DNA of 38,487 nucleotides from Actinomycetota bacterium (GCA_018830645.1 JAHJSA010000021.1:1-38487); one strand, 5' to 3'. Counted from the first letter of the stretch, positions 7,503-16,971 are shown. Notes: generated from the sequence alone by a model not told the origin. Numbers and translations are program-made.

Positions 7503-9254
7503 TCACCCGAGTTCGATCACCGGGCTCCAAGCGCACACCTCGTCGAGCTCCGCGGACGGGACGTCCCACACCACGTTGTGCGGCGGCAGGGGCTCGTTGC
7601 TGAAGAACTCCGGCAGGCGATCGTCGGCCTCGGTCAGACCCGCCGCCCGATTGAAGCCTAGTTCCACATCAAGGACCTTAGACCCGGCGGCGACCATGTC
7701 GGCCACCGTGATCTCCACACCGTACTTGGCCGAGACCAGTTCCGGGATGGCGGCCAGGGATTCGGGCTGGTCGAGACACGGGAAGGCCAGGAAGAGGCAG
7801 AGACCTGTGGAGTCGAAGAACCCCGCCGTGGCCTCCTGCAGGTTCCGAGAGAGGCCGCACTGCCCCTCGGCCTTCAGGGGATCGACGCTCCCCCCCACGC
7901 CGAGGACGTTGGTGGCCACCGCGTAACCGGAAGTGTGATCAGCGCCCATGGGCGACGTTGCATACGTCACGCCGATGCCCTTGATACCGCGAGGGTCGTA
8001 GGCGGGCATGCTCTGATTCTTCACCGTGGGCACGTGGGTGACTCCGAACTCCTTGCCGGCGTGGCCGGCGCCGTTGCCGATCTTCTTGCCCAGGTCGGTG
8101 TTGTTGCGCACCTCTTCGAACAACTCGATCATGCGGGCGGCGTCGCCCCAGGGCAGGAGACCGCCTTCCATGGCTACACCGAACGTGCCGCCCATCTCGA
8201 TGGTGTCCAGCCCCAAGTCGTCGCAGAGGTAGTCCATCCGGGCGATGGCGTCGATGTCGGCGTTGTCGCAGTTCGCGCCCAGGGCCCAGATGGTCTCGTA
8301 CTCGACTCCGGACGAGATGTACTTGCCGTCCTTGTCGTTGTAGACGTTCGAGCAGTGGACGATACAACCGGTCATGCAGCCGTGGCTGCGCTTGCCGCCC
8401 CGGTCCTCGCAGTTCTGGTGGACCGTCTCGCCGGAGATGGCCTCCGCCTGGTCGAAGCGGCCGTCGTGGAAGTTATGCGTGGGAAACGCCCCGGCCTCAT
8501 TGATGATGTTGACGAGGATGGCGGTGCCGAAGTTGGTCAGGCCCTGGCTCGTGACCGGGTGGGCCTTAACGCCTTCGACCAGGGTCTTGCGGGCCTTCTC
8601 AAAGCGCTCGACGTCTTTGATCGGAGCGCGCTCGGAGCCGGCATCGTCGATGACGACGGCCTTCAGCCCCCGAGCGCCCATGACTGCGCCCACGCCGCCG
8701 CGGCCGGCGTGACGGGCGGGGTTGCCTTCGGGGTCGGTGGTCGCCACCGTGGAGTTGCGCATGCTGTGCTCGCCCGCCGGGCCCACCTGGATCGTGGCCA
8801 CTTTGGCCCCGTAGGCGGCCCGCAGCGCGGCGGCCGTGTCGTAGTTGCTTTTGCCCCAGAAGGCGGCGCCGTCGTCCATCCGGGCGCCGTCTTTGGACAC
8901 GTGCAGCACATACTTCTTGCCCTTGGGATCGCCCTGTACGATGATCGCGGCGATGCCGAGCCGGCCCAGACGGCCCGCGGCCTGGCCACCGGCGTTAGCC
9001 TCCTTGATGCCTCCCGTCAGCGGGCTCTTGGTGCCCACGGAGATCCGGCTCGAGTTGGGGGCGGTGGTGCCGGCCAGCAGGCCGGGAGCGAACACGATCT
9101 TGTTATCCGGGCCCAGGGCGTCGGCCTTGGGGTCTACTTCTCGGGCAACGAGAGTGGACGTGAGAGCCCGGCCGCCGTAGGTGGCCAGATCCGGAGGCAG
9201 ATCTTCGAACGTGGCCGTGCCGGCCCCGACGTCGACGCGTAGAATACTTGCCAT
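7503..9254 (-). CDS. Aldehyde ferredoxin oxidoreductase family enzyme
   Basis: About 583 residues, normal for the AOR family, which oxidises aldehydes to acids (or the reverse) with ferredoxin, using a tungsten or molybdenum bis-pterin and one [4Fe-4S] cluster. Seen are the N-terminal fold (YGGRALTS, PDNKIVFAPGLLAGTTAP, SRISVGTKSPLTGGIKEAN), the cluster motif HGCMTGCIVHC at about residues 288-296 and a late Cys (TGLCLFLAF) at about 485. The start at 9254 follows AGGAAGGGG; the open frame upstream of it has no family sequence. It is followed by the MoaD-like gene. With the alcohol dehydrogenase and acyl-CoA ligases in the window it could form an alcohol-aldehyde-acid-CoA route. Substrate range and metal cannot be read from sequence. 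Confidence 0.92.
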   Translation of the reverse strand: MASILRVDVGAGTATFEDLPPDLATYGGRALTSTLVAREVDPKADALGPDNKIVFAPGLLAGTTAPNSSRISVGTKSPLTGGIKEANAGGQAAGRLGRLGIAAIIVQGDPKGKKYVLHVSKDGARMDDGAAFWGKSNYDTAAALRAAYGAKVATIQVGPAGEHSMRNSTVATTDPEGNPARHAGRGGVGAVMGARGLKAVVIDDAGSERAPIKDVERFEKARKTLVEGVKAHPVTSQGLTNFGTAILVNIINEAGAFPTHNFHDGRFDQAEAISGETVHQNCEDRGGKRSHGCMTGCIVHCSNVYNDKDGKYISSGVEYETIWALGANCDNADIDAIARMDYLCDDLGLDTIEMGGTFGVAMEGGLLPWGDAARMIELFEEVRNNTDLGKKIGNGAGHAGKEFGVTHVPTVKNQSMPAYDPRGIKGIGVTYATSPMGADHTSGYAVATNVLGVGGSVDPLKAEGQCGLSRNLQEATAGFFDSTGLCLFLAFPCLDQPESLAAIPELVSAKYGVEITVADMVAAGSKVLDVELGFNRAAGLTEADDRLPEFFSNEPLPPHNVVWDVPSAELDEVCAWSPVIELG

Positions 9255-9453
9255 GAAAACCCCTTCCTTTCGTGGAATCTTCGCTGTGGACTGAGGAAGA
9301 GCAGAATAGCCCCCCCGGCCATACTCCCCACCACCGCAGGCCACCGCTCACCCGAGCCAGATGCGGCTCCACTACCCTACCGAAAAGCCCGCGGGACTCC
9401 CCCCCGCCTAATGGTCGAACCCCCCTGCCCATTCGCACAGTCGAGCGACGGGA

Positions 9454-11625
9454 TCAACGCAAGACCGGCGTCACTGTGAGCGGTACCTGAAGCATGATCT
9501 GGGTCCCCTCCCCGGGCCAGCTCTCCACGGTGAGCGTTCCGCCCAGCGCAGCCGCCCTCCTGTACATGTTCGCGAGCCCGAAACCCGTAGCTGCCTCGTC
9601 GCTCGCCTCCTCGCTCATCCCCGCTCCGCAGTCGCCCTCCTCGCTCATACCCACGCCGTCGTCTTCAACGATCGCGCAGAGATCTTCCCCCAGGACAAAC
9701 ACTCGAATCCAGACGTGAGACGCCCGGGCATGCTTGCGGATATTGACGAGGGCCTCCTGCACGATGCGATACACCTCGATCTCCTCCTTCTCCCCCAGGC
9801 CAGGTAGCTCATGGGGAACCTGCAGGTGGAGGACGAACCCGAGCGCGTGGTTGTCGACGGCTATGTTGCGCAACGCGTTGAGAAGCCCGCGCTTGATCGA
9901 TGGCGGAGCGAGATCGAAGATCGACTGACGGATCTCACGAATGCCCCCGCCGGCTAGGCGCCGCAACGCCGCGAGGCGTTCGTGCAACGCGCCGCCCTGT
10001 TCGGTCTTGGCCATACACCAGTCAAGATTGAGCCCGATGCCGTAGAGCACTTGGGCCACCGTATCGTGCAACTCGCCCGCGATGCGCTCACGCTCTTCCT
10101 GCACCACCCGCTGCACCTCGATGTCCTGGATCCTCTCGAGGGCCCACTGGAGCTCGCGATGTCTGTACTCCAGTTCCTTCTTCTGGGCGAGCGCCATGCC
10201 GTACAGGGTTTCGGCCTCTTGGCGCAGCCGCTGCTCCTCTTGGTGCAGCCGGAGGTTCTCCAGGGACACACCTAGCTGGTTCCCCAGGATGCGCAGCATC
10301 TCGGCTTCTCGCGGTCGCATCTCACGGGAGCCGATGAACGAGACGAGGATCACCCCCGACAGCTCCAGACCACGACTCATGGGGATGCACAGACTGCGGG
10401 CCAGTCGCTCGGGCAGGCCGAGTCGGCTCCCCAGGGCGCTCGCACGGAGCAACTCGAGCACCTGCTGCGGCACCCACTCGGGCCTACCCGCCGCCCTGGC
10501 CAGCTGTACAAGCGACACCAGCGTTGCGCGCGTGCTCGACACGTCCGACGTACCCGCCGGCGGAACACTGACCTCGTCTCGACGCCCGGGCACGTCTCCC
10601 GAGGTCCACCAGACCGGAACCAAGTCGTTGTCGGCGTCGCTCACAAGCACCGCGACGTGCCGTGCCCCCGTGAGCTCCAACACTGTGGACGCGAGCTGCC
10701 CCAGGAAGGCTTCCTGACCGTGTGCGGTCAGCGTCAAGGACTGCGAGATGGAGGCCAGCCCCTCGAGCATGCGGTCGAGAGTGCTGGTCTGGGACAACAC
10801 ACGACGGTACAGGGCGGCATTCTCGATGGCGGAGGCCAGCGAAGTCGCGATACCCTCGCAGACATCCAGGTCGGCAGACATCGCTTGCTCAACGAGCACT
10901 GACATCACGCCCAGGGATTGAAGACCCGTCACAAGCGGGAAGAAGACCAGTGAGAGGCCGCTTTGTCGGCCGGCGACGCAGTCCACCCTGCCCACTCGGC
11001 CGCTCTCGCGGGCCTCGATAAAGCCCTGCTCGAACTCGAGTTCAGCCAGACAGATAACGTGGTCACCCACTGTACAGCTCGACCTGGACACAGCCTCCGA
11101 GAGCACCTCTCGGGTGCCCGCCTCACGAAAGACGTGGATGGCGGCCCAGGAGTAGCCGAGGGGGCCGGTGAGGATGTCCAGAGTCTCCCGCACCACCTCT
11201 TCGAGCCCTAGGTGGCTGCTGATGTGCCGCGTGGCCGCCAGGACCGACGAGGTGCGCGTGACGGCCCGCTGTAACTCCTCAGACAACCGCTCGGCCCGCT
11301 CCCGCGACCCGTCGAGTTGGAGGTTGCTCAGTTCGAGTTCGGCGACCTTCTGTTTGAGGGCAGGGTAGTAGGTCTTGCGGGAAGAGTTGATCCCGGTAAG
11401 CAGCTCGATGGTATGTCGCCGCTCAGTTTCCCCGAAGTCGAAGCGCAGATCCTCCGAGTGATCGGGCATTCGGCCATCGCCGACCACCAGGGAGCCGGGC
11501 ACATGGCCTGCCGGTCCTGCATCAAGGCGGGGATCGGGTTTCGGGGCGTCGCCCGTTCGATCGACCGGCAGCCGAGCGCCACCGGCAAGACCTCGCGACA
11601 CATTCGTGGAGGGTGCTGCATTCAC
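9454..11625 (-). CDS. GAF-domain sensor histidine kinase, NarL/DegS type
   Basis: A soluble 723-residue kinase without evident membrane segments. An N-terminal low-complexity part and a coiled coil (KVAELELSNLQLDGSRERAE) lead into two GAF-like domains (about 130-280 and 300-460). A second coiled region follows, then the HisKA_3 box EERERIAGELHDTVAQVLYG with the phosphorylated His near residue 518, and an HATPase_c domain (VQEALVNIRKHARASHVWIR, VEDDGVGM, GFGLANMYRRAAALGGTLTV). A small duplication (GMSEE twice) expands the loop after the N/G1 box. Start is a GTG at 11625; a later ATG at about residue 53 is possible. GAF domains suggest a small ligand, redox or cluster signal. The likely partner is the LuxR-type regulator at 13189, across the alcohol dehydrogenase gene. 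Confidence 0.88.
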   Translation of the reverse strand: MNAAPSTNVSRGLAGGARLPVDRTGDAPKPDPRLDAGPAGHVPGSLVVGDGRMPDHSEDLRFDFGETERRHTIELLTGINSSRKTYYPALKQKVAELELSNLQLDGSRERAERLSEELQRAVTRTSSVLAATRHISSHLGLEEVVRETLDILTGPLGYSWAAIHVFREAGTREVLSEAVSRSSCTVGDHVICLAELEFEQGFIEARESGRVGRVDCVAGRQSGLSLVFFPLVTGLQSLGVMSVLVEQAMSADLDVCEGIATSLASAIENAALYRRVLSQTSTLDRMLEGLASISQSLTLTAHGQEAFLGQLASTVLELTGARHVAVLVSDADNDLVPVWWTSGDVPGRRDEVSVPPAGTSDVSSTRATLVSLVQLARAAGRPEWVPQQVLELLRASALGSRLGLPERLARSLCIPMSRGLELSGVILVSFIGSREMRPREAEMLRILGNQLGVSLENLRLHQEEQRLRQEAETLYGMALAQKKELEYRHRELQWALERIQDIEVQRVVQEERERIAGELHDTVAQVLYGIGLNLDWCMAKTEQGGALHERLAALRRLAGGGIREIRQSIFDLAPPSIKRGLLNALRNIAVDNHALGFVLHLQVPHELPGLGEKEEIEVYRIVQEALVNIRKHARASHVWIRVFVLGEDLCAIVEDDGVGMSEEGDCGAGMSEEASDEAATGFGLANMYRRAAALGGTLTVESWPGEGTQIMLQVPLTVTPVLR

Positions 11626-11936
11626 GATAGCACCTAGACATTGCCCGGGAGCCCCCTGTTCCCGGTGGTAGCCGGTATTCTGTCACCCCGATGGGGGATC
11701 ATCAAGAGGACGGCGGGGCCACAATGACGGGTGCGACATCCCCCGAGACGTCTCCTGTTGCATAGTGGCCGACACTTGACTAACCGGACAAGGGCGCGCA
11801 AGATGGTTGAAGGGGACAGCGCACCGTGGGGGATCTGCGCAGGCCCATGGGCGGCCCAGGGTATCCGGCTCGCTAGGAGGGTATCGGCTCGCATCCGTGC
11901 TCATAGGCCACTGCTAGAGTTCTCCAGGGGGAAGGA
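11626..11936. promoter_or_regulatory. Divergent control region between the sensor kinase and alcohol dehydrogenase
   Basis: A 311-base gap with genes pointing away from both ends, so it must carry both promoters. On the plus strand TTGACT (11776-11781) and CAAGAT (11799-11804) are spaced 17 bases, a plausible sigma-70-like pair with a weak -10. The ribosome binding site GGGGAAGGA precedes the ATG at 11937. No coding potential was seen inside. Confidence 0.4.
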
Positions 11937-13178
11937 ATGAGCATCCAGAAGTTCGTCGTTCCTGAGGTCATCTTCGGACTCGACTCCATCGATCAGGCGG
12001 GCAGTAGTCTGGGACGGCTGGGCGCCCGCCGCGTGTTCCTCGTCACCGACCCCGGAGTGCGCTCGTACGGATGGGTCGACCGCGCGCTCCCCTCCCTCCG
12101 TGAAGCCGGGCTCGACTACGTGATCTGGGATGGTGTGAGCGAGAACCCCAAGGATGTAGAAGTGCATCACGGAGCTGAACTCTTCCTTTCGGAAGAGTGT
12201 GACGCCCTCCTCGCGGTCGGTGGGGGCAGCCCTATCGACGCGGCCAAATCTGTGGCCATCATCGCGACGAACGGGGGTCGAATCATCGACTACGCGGGGA
12301 TCGATCGCATCTCTCTGCCGCTCCCCCCGATGGTGATGGTGCCCTCCACGGGCGGGACCGGGGCCGACGTGTCCCAGTTCGCAATCATCACCGACAAGCG
12401 ACGCAGGGTCAAAGAGGTGATCTGCTCCAAGAGCCTCGTGCCGGACATCTCCATCACCGATCCCCGTCTTCTGACCACAAAGCCGAGCGAACTGACGGCG
12501 TTCACGGGGATGGACGCGTTGACCCATGCCATAGAGGCGTACGTCTCCGTGGCGGCCACGCCGCTGACCGACGTCCACGCTCTGAGCGCCGTTGAATTGA
12601 TCGCCCAGAACCTGCGGCAGTCCGTGGCCTGCAAGGACAACATCCGCGCGAAGGTCAACATGGCCATGGCCTCACTCAAGGCGGGCATCTGCCTGTCGAA
12701 CGCGTCGTTGGGAGCCGCTCATGCCGCAAGCCACCAGATCGGGGGGCTCTTTGACCTGCCGCACGGCATGGTCAACGCGATCATCCTGCCGCACATCATG
12801 GAGTACAACCTCATCTCGGACACCGACCGCTATGCCCGCGTCGCCCAAGCCATGGGCGAGAAGGTAGAGGGGTTGAGCAGCCGCGACGCCGCCCTGCGTG
12901 CCGTTGCGGCGGTCCGCAACCTGGCCAACGACATCGGGATCCCCACCCGACTGACGGAGACGGAGCCGGTCACCGACGCGGCTGTCTCCGCGATGGTCGA
13001 ACAAGCGCTGGTCGACGTCTGCCTCGCCACCAATCCGCGCGACCTCGACGCAGAGCGCATGGAGGAGCTGTTCCGAGCGGTACTGATCTGCGAACGCGAG
13101 CTGAGCGACCAGCCGGCTCCCCACCCCGTCCACTCGTTGCGGGAACTCCCCCTACCCCCCCTCAGAGCCCAGCGCTGA
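11937..13178 (+). CDS. Iron-containing (group III) alcohol dehydrogenase
   Basis: A 413-residue NAD(P)-dependent dehydrogenase that interconverts alcohols and aldehydes. The nucleotide-binding motif is VGGGSPIDAAKSVAI, followed by GGTGADVSQFAIITD. The four metal ligands of the family are all present: Asp and His in GMDALTHAIEAY, and two His in GAAHAASHQIGGLFDLPHG. The ATG at 11937 has an excellent GGGGAAGGA site. It lies between the sensor kinase and response regulator genes, suggesting that this two-component pair controls it. Group III enzymes with tightly bound NAD (methanol:NDMA-type nicotinoproteins) can use mycofactocin as acceptor. Since mycofactocin genes lie about 12 kb away, that is possible but not shown. 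Confidence 0.92.
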   Translation: MSIQKFVVPEVIFGLDSIDQAGSSLGRLGARRVFLVTDPGVRSYGWVDRALPSLREAGLDYVIWDGVSENPKDVEVHHGAELFLSEECDALLAVGGGSPIDAAKSVAIIATNGGRIIDYAGIDRISLPLPPMVMVPSTGGTGADVSQFAIITDKRRRVKEVICSKSLVPDISITDPRLLTTKPSELTAFTGMDALTHAIEAYVSVAATPLTDVHALSAVELIAQNLRQSVACKDNIRAKVNMAMASLKAGICLSNASLGAAHAASHQIGGLFDLPHGMVNAIILPHIMEYNLISDTDRYARVAQAMGEKVEGLSSRDAALRAVAAVRNLANDIGIPTRLTETEPVTDAAVSAMVEQALVDVCLATNPRDLDAERMEELFRAVLICERELSDQPAPHPVHSLRELPLPPLRAQR

Positions 13179-13188
13179 CAGGCTTGGT

Positions 13189-13845
13189 GTGGAGACCGCG
13201 ACCCAGCGCCCGGTCAGCCTTCTCCTCATCGACGATCACAAGATCGTCCTCGAGGGTCTCAAGTCGACCCTGGAGCTGGAGGACGACTTCACGGTCATTG
13301 GGACGGCGACCGACAGCCGCGAGGCGCTCCGGCTCGTCGGCCGGCTGAAGCCCGACGTCGTACTGCTGGACCTCATGCTGAAGGGCGAGTCGGGTGTGGA
13401 CATCTGCAAGACACTGCTCGAGAACGACCCGGAGGCCAAGGTGGTCGTCCTCACGACATTCCTCGATGAGGACAAGCTCTTCCAGTGCATCATCGCCGGC
13501 GCTAAGGGCTATGTGATCAAGGACGTGGAGCCCGACGAACTCAAGAAGATCATCCGTAGAGTGGCGGAGGGTCAGTCCATACTCGACCCCCAGATCACGA
13601 GCCGGGTGATGCAGCGGCTCCGGCGGCAGGAGGTGGAGCGGTCGACGGAGGCCTTGCTCTCGCCACGGCGCATCGAGGTACTGCGGCTGCTGGCCGACGG
13701 GCTCACCAACAAGGATATCGGTCGGAGGCTGTACCTGTCGGAGTCGACGATCAAGTACCACGTTCATCAGGCCATGCAGGTGTTCGGCGTGGAGCGACGC
13801 GCCGAACTCGTGCGCGAGGTGATGCGTCGAGGGATCGTCGACTAG
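13189..13845 (+). CDS. LuxR/NarL-type response regulator
   Basis: 218 residues. The receiver domain (1-125) has the acidic pair IDDHK at 15-16, the phosphoacceptor in LLDLML (Asp61), the switch Thr in VVVLTTFLDED and the Lys in GAKGYVIKD. The C-terminal LuxR helix-turn-helix reads SPRRIEVLRLLADGLTNKDI and then YLSESTIKYHVHQAMQVFGV. The start is a GTG at 13189, ten bases after the alcohol dehydrogenase stop, so the two are probably co-transcribed. Its natural partner is the NarL-type kinase at 9454-11625, on the opposite strand. It probably controls the alcohol dehydrogenase and neighbouring operons. Confidence 0.9.
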   Translation: METATQRPVSLLLIDDHKIVLEGLKSTLELEDDFTVIGTATDSREALRLVGRLKPDVVLLDLMLKGESGVDICKTLLENDPEAKVVVLTTFLDEDKLFQCIIAGAKGYVIKDVEPDELKKIIRRVAEGQSILDPQITSRVMQRLRRQEVERSTEALLSPRRIEVLRLLADGLTNKDIGRRLYLSESTIKYHVHQAMQVFGVERRAELVREVMRRGIVD

Positions 13846-13961
13846 ACGACGCGCATGGTCGTAGGCGCCCGCCGGCCGGACCGCGGAGTCTGGTAATGGC
13901 AAGTGCGCAATGCAGACGCGAACGGCAAGGCATGATAGCCCCTCGACGGCCTCTCGACCCC

Positions 13962-15845
13962 TCACCGCCAGAGAGCCGCGTGCCGGCGCTCCCCTTCGGC
14001 GATCATCTGGTCGAGCAGTCGCATCAGCACGCCGATCGCGTCCCAGCTCGAGGTAATGCACACGGCGTCCTCGTGGTAGTCCGGATAGACGTCGATGCCG
14101 ATGGCCATGACGTCGATGCCCGCCCGCCGTATCCACGGGATGAGCGTCTGCTGGTAGTACGTCTTGAGGTCGGAAGCCCCCGAGGCGTAGAACCCGCCGC
14201 CGTTCGGGCGACCGTCGGTGATGACGATGATCAGCCTGCGTTCCTCCGAGACCCGCTCGGCCTGCAGCTTCGCGTAGGCCAGCGCCTCGATCTCGTACGT
14301 CCCGGCGCTCAAGTAGCCGAAGTCCTCGCCGAAGAAGAGCTCGAGCACGTCCTTTCGCCAGTCGTGCAGCACGGTGATCGCCGACGAGTACAAGGTGACG
14401 TCGAAAGGCACGCGGAGCCCCTGCAGTGAATCGGCCATCGCGTAAGCGACCGCCAGCGCTTTGGCCGCGTTGTTGAAGTGCAGCATCGATGGCGACACGT
14501 CGACCAGCAGATGGAAGTAGTAGGAGAGACGGGCGGGGACCTCGATCCGCTGGAACAGGCGCAGGTCCTGCGACGCGAGGTATCGCCTGAGGTTGGTCGT
14601 ACCCACCCGCCGTCCGGAGCGGTAGCTGCCCGCCGCCCGCCGGTCGGCATTGACCTGGAAAGCCCGACGCAGGGCGGCGGTCTCGGCTGCGAAGGCCTCC
14701 AGAGCAAGCGGGCCGTACCGCTCCCGCACCTGACGGAGGACTGTCCTCACCTCCGCCGTCGGGACCAGACGATGGGCGCGCGCCACCTCGATCTCGTCGA
14801 CTACCAGGGAGCCGTCGACGTGCGGGTAGAAGATCAGCTCGAAGTCGCCGGTGATGCGGGGCGCGGCCCCTTCGCCGCCCGCGCTCTGCTCGCGGGCGTC
14901 CTCGCCGAGACCCAGGCCGGTGGGACTCACCAGGTCGTCCAGCAGATCGCCCGGACGGTCCGGCAGGATCGGCTCCCGCAGGGGCATCTCTCCCTCCTCC
15001 GAAGGGAGCGTCGTGCCCGCAGACGGCCTTCCCACCCTCGCCCGCTGCCCGGCCGATGGATGCTCATACGCTGCCCAGCCCGCGGCCATCCGGTCCGCGA
15101 TGCGCGGGAACAGATCGTAGACGACCGACTCCGCCACGTCGGCCGCCTCCGGGGGATTGGGCAACCGGGCGAGCAGGTCGGCCCCGTTGCGCGCCACCGA
15201 AGGGGTCACCAAGGCCGGGAGATCGGCAGGCCCACCCCGGATCCCCAGGAACAGGTAGGCGAGGGTTTGCTCGACCTCGTCGGCTCCTACCGAAGCCAGG
15301 CGCTTTCTCGCCAGGTGGGCATTCTCTCCGAGGAACTGGGGCGCTCCGCGGAACTCCTCCAGCAACAAGCGCTCCACACGGGCATCCTCGAGGTAGTCGA
15401 TCATGCGATCGAGCAGATCGGCGGCGGCGGGGCGTTCTGCCAGCGCCACGAGCGAACCACAGAGCTCCCGCCTGCGCGGATGAGCCGGGGCGAGGGCTTC
15501 TTCGCGGGCCTGACCACGACGCCGGTACGGCGTGTGCATGATGTGACCGAGCTCGTGCAGAAATGCCGACTTGAAAGCCGTGGTGTGCGCACGCGTCCGC
15601 GTCTCGTCGCCGAGGGCTTCGATGAGGGGGTTGAGCCCCAGCCGCAGGCTCACCACCGGCGACCCGTCCGGGCCCTCGGCCCACCACGGCGCCACGGTTC
15701 GGCCTCGCAGCGTCCAGCTCAGGCGCACATCAACACCGGCGATGCTCGACCCGAACACGCGGGCCGCCTCGGTGAGCGCCTCGAGCTGAGCCACCAGCTC
15801 CGCAGCCTCATCCTCGGTGAGGCGCAGCGGTCCCCGTTCGTCCAC
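13962..15845 (-). CDS. VWA-domain protein (CbbO/NorD/CoxE-like)
   Basis: 627 residues with a C-terminal von Willebrand A domain carrying an intact MIDAS (VDVSPSMLHF near residue 450, then IVITDGRPNGGG). The N-terminal part contains HELGHIMHTPYRRRG, an HExxH-like sequence (HELGH) that could bind metal. Proteins of this type work with a MoxR-family AAA+ ATPase to remodel or insert metal cofactors into a target enzyme (Rubisco for CbbQO, NO reductase for NorQD, CO dehydrogenase for CoxDE). Its GTG start lies one base from the ATPase stop codon, so the two are translationally coupled. No Rubisco, NO reductase or CO dehydrogenase lies in the window. Confidence 0.8.
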   Translation of the reverse strand: MDERGPLRLTEDEAAELVAQLEALTEAARVFGSSIAGVDVRLSWTLRGRTVAPWWAEGPDGSPVVSLRLGLNPLIEALGDETRTRAHTTAFKSAFLHELGHIMHTPYRRRGQAREEALAPAHPRRRELCGSLVALAERPAAADLLDRMIDYLEDARVERLLLEEFRGAPQFLGENAHLARKRLASVGADEVEQTLAYLFLGIRGGPADLPALVTPSVARNGADLLARLPNPPEAADVAESVVYDLFPRIADRMAAGWAAYEHPSAGQRARVGRPSAGTTLPSEEGEMPLREPILPDRPGDLLDDLVSPTGLGLGEDAREQSAGGEGAAPRITGDFELIFYPHVDGSLVVDEIEVARAHRLVPTAEVRTVLRQVRERYGPLALEAFAAETAALRRAFQVNADRRAAGSYRSGRRVGTTNLRRYLASQDLRLFQRIEVPARLSYYFHLLVDVSPSMLHFNNAAKALAVAYAMADSLQGLRVPFDVTLYSSAITVLHDWRKDVLELFFGEDFGYLSAGTYEIEALAYAKLQAERVSEERRLIIVITDGRPNGGGFYASGASDLKTYYQQTLIPWIRRAGIDVMAIGIDVYPDYHEDAVCITSSWDAIGVLMRLLDQMIAEGERRHAALWR

Positions 15846-15846
15846 C

Positions 15847-16971
15847 TCAGCGACGGGGACGGTCGAGCAGGGACAGATCCCAAGGCGTGACGTACGAAAA
15901 CACCTGCTCCCTGAAGATCGCCTTCAGTCGGTCGTCGAGTAGATCATAGAACGCCATCTTCGCGGCGGCTACGGGACCGATGTGAGGGACGAACGAGGCC
16001 CAGGCCTCCAGCGTGCCGGTACTGAACACGAAGTTGAAGGCGCGCGACCGGTTCAGTAGCATCTCGCGCGAGACGCGAGCTACCTGGAGCATGGTCTCAA
16101 GAATCTCCATGTACGCAGGCTCCACGAATGCGGGAAAACGCTCGAGCAGGATGGCACGTTCCATGTCGAACTCCATGAACTCCAAGCGGACCGAGGCCCA
16201 GCGACGCAAGTACGCGGCCGAGAGCTCCTTCGTGCCCGGGTACAGGTCGGGGTACTCGGCCGGGTTGAACGTGGCGTAGATCCGACAGCGTGGGTGCTGA
16301 TGGACCACCTCGTTGTCCTTCTCCACCAGAGTCAGCGCCCGGGAGCCGTCGAGTAGCCCGTGCAGCGCGAACCACACCTCCTGGCCGGTTGCGTTCATCT
16401 CCTCCAGGAGTAGGACCCCCCCACGACGCACGGCCGTGGTGACCAGACCATCCTGGAACCAGACAGCGCCGCCGCCGGAAGGGACCAGCTTCCCGATGAT
16501 GTCGTCGGTGGTGGAGAGGCCGTGCAGGTTCATGCGGTAGAGCGGCGCGCCTAGGAGTGCCGCGAAGTATCGCACCAGTTCGGTCTTACCCACGCCCGTG
16601 TGACCGTGGATGGCGAGTGGAGCGTCCAGCATGTACGCAAGCGCGCAACTGAAGAGCAGCGAATCATGGTCATGATAGAAGCGCAGGGGCGGGACGAGGC
16701 CCTCCCCGCCGCCCACGGCGCCCGCATCCCACCGGGGCACCATGACCCCCCGGGCCATGAGCTTCCCCCCAGGATCGGGGAACGAGCCCGTGAACAGCAG
16801 GAGACCATCACCAACGTGGTAGACACCGTCGAAGGGAGTGTGCGCCGTGGCCTCCGGCTCGACGCCCGCGATCTCCATCGCGCCGGCAAGAAGACGCTCG
16901 CGGTCGGGCGCGACAAGAGCCCGACAGCCGTTCTCGCAAGCAGCGAACATGGACGGGCGCTGCATCTGCAA
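15847..16971 (-). CDS. MoxR/CbbQ-like AAA+ ATPase
   Basis: 374 residues. An N-terminal extension of about 100 residues starts with a Cys pair (FAACENGCRAL). Then come Walker A GHTGVGKT at 123-130, the CbbQ/NirQ-like stretch MNLHGLSTTDDIIG, Walker B GGVLLLEEMN at about 184-193, sensor 1 in CRIYATFNPAEYPDLYPG and an arginine finger region (AYLRRWASV). The ATG follows GGGGAGG. It is co-transcribed with the VWA gene and divergent from the DUF362-Mrp-lar-mft operon. This makes that operon's products its most likely clients, though that is inference. Confidence 0.88.
   Translation of the reverse strand: MQMQRPSMFAACENGCRALVAPDRERLLAGAMEIAGVEPEATAHTPFDGVYHVGDGLLLFTGSFPDPGGKLMARGVMVPRWDAGAVGGGEGLVPPLRFYHDHDSLLFSCALAYMLDAPLAIHGHTGVGKTELVRYFAALLGAPLYRMNLHGLSTTDDIIGKLVPSGGGAVWFQDGLVTTAVRRGGVLLLEEMNATGQEVWFALHGLLDGSRALTLVEKDNEVVHQHPRCRIYATFNPAEYPDLYPGTKELSAAYLRRWASVRLEFMEFDMERAILLERFPAFVEPAYMEILETMLQVARVSREMLLNRSRAFNFVFSTGTLEAWASFVPHIGPVAAAKMAFYDLLDDRLKAIFREQVFSYVTPWDLSLLDRPRR

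Noticed and set aside
7935-9242. 435-codon open frame opposite the AOR gene
   Set aside because: Shadow of the AOR codons, Gly/Val/Ala-repetitive with no family motif, and the AOR strand has start, ribosome binding site and cluster motif.
11693-11744. GGGGGAT/ATCCCCC dyad in the kinase-dehydrogenase gap
   Set aside because: The arms are 38 bases apart and of low complexity, so pairing by chance is likely in such GC-rich sequence.
14478-15890. 470-codon frame opposite the VWA gene
   Set aside because: Antisense to the VWA protein, whose MIDAS motif and coupling to the ATPase fix the coding strand.
13962-16971. CbbQ/CbbO Rubisco activase
   Set aside because: No Rubisco or Calvin cycle gene is present, and similarity is to the whole MoxR/VWA class, so the specific name is not supported.
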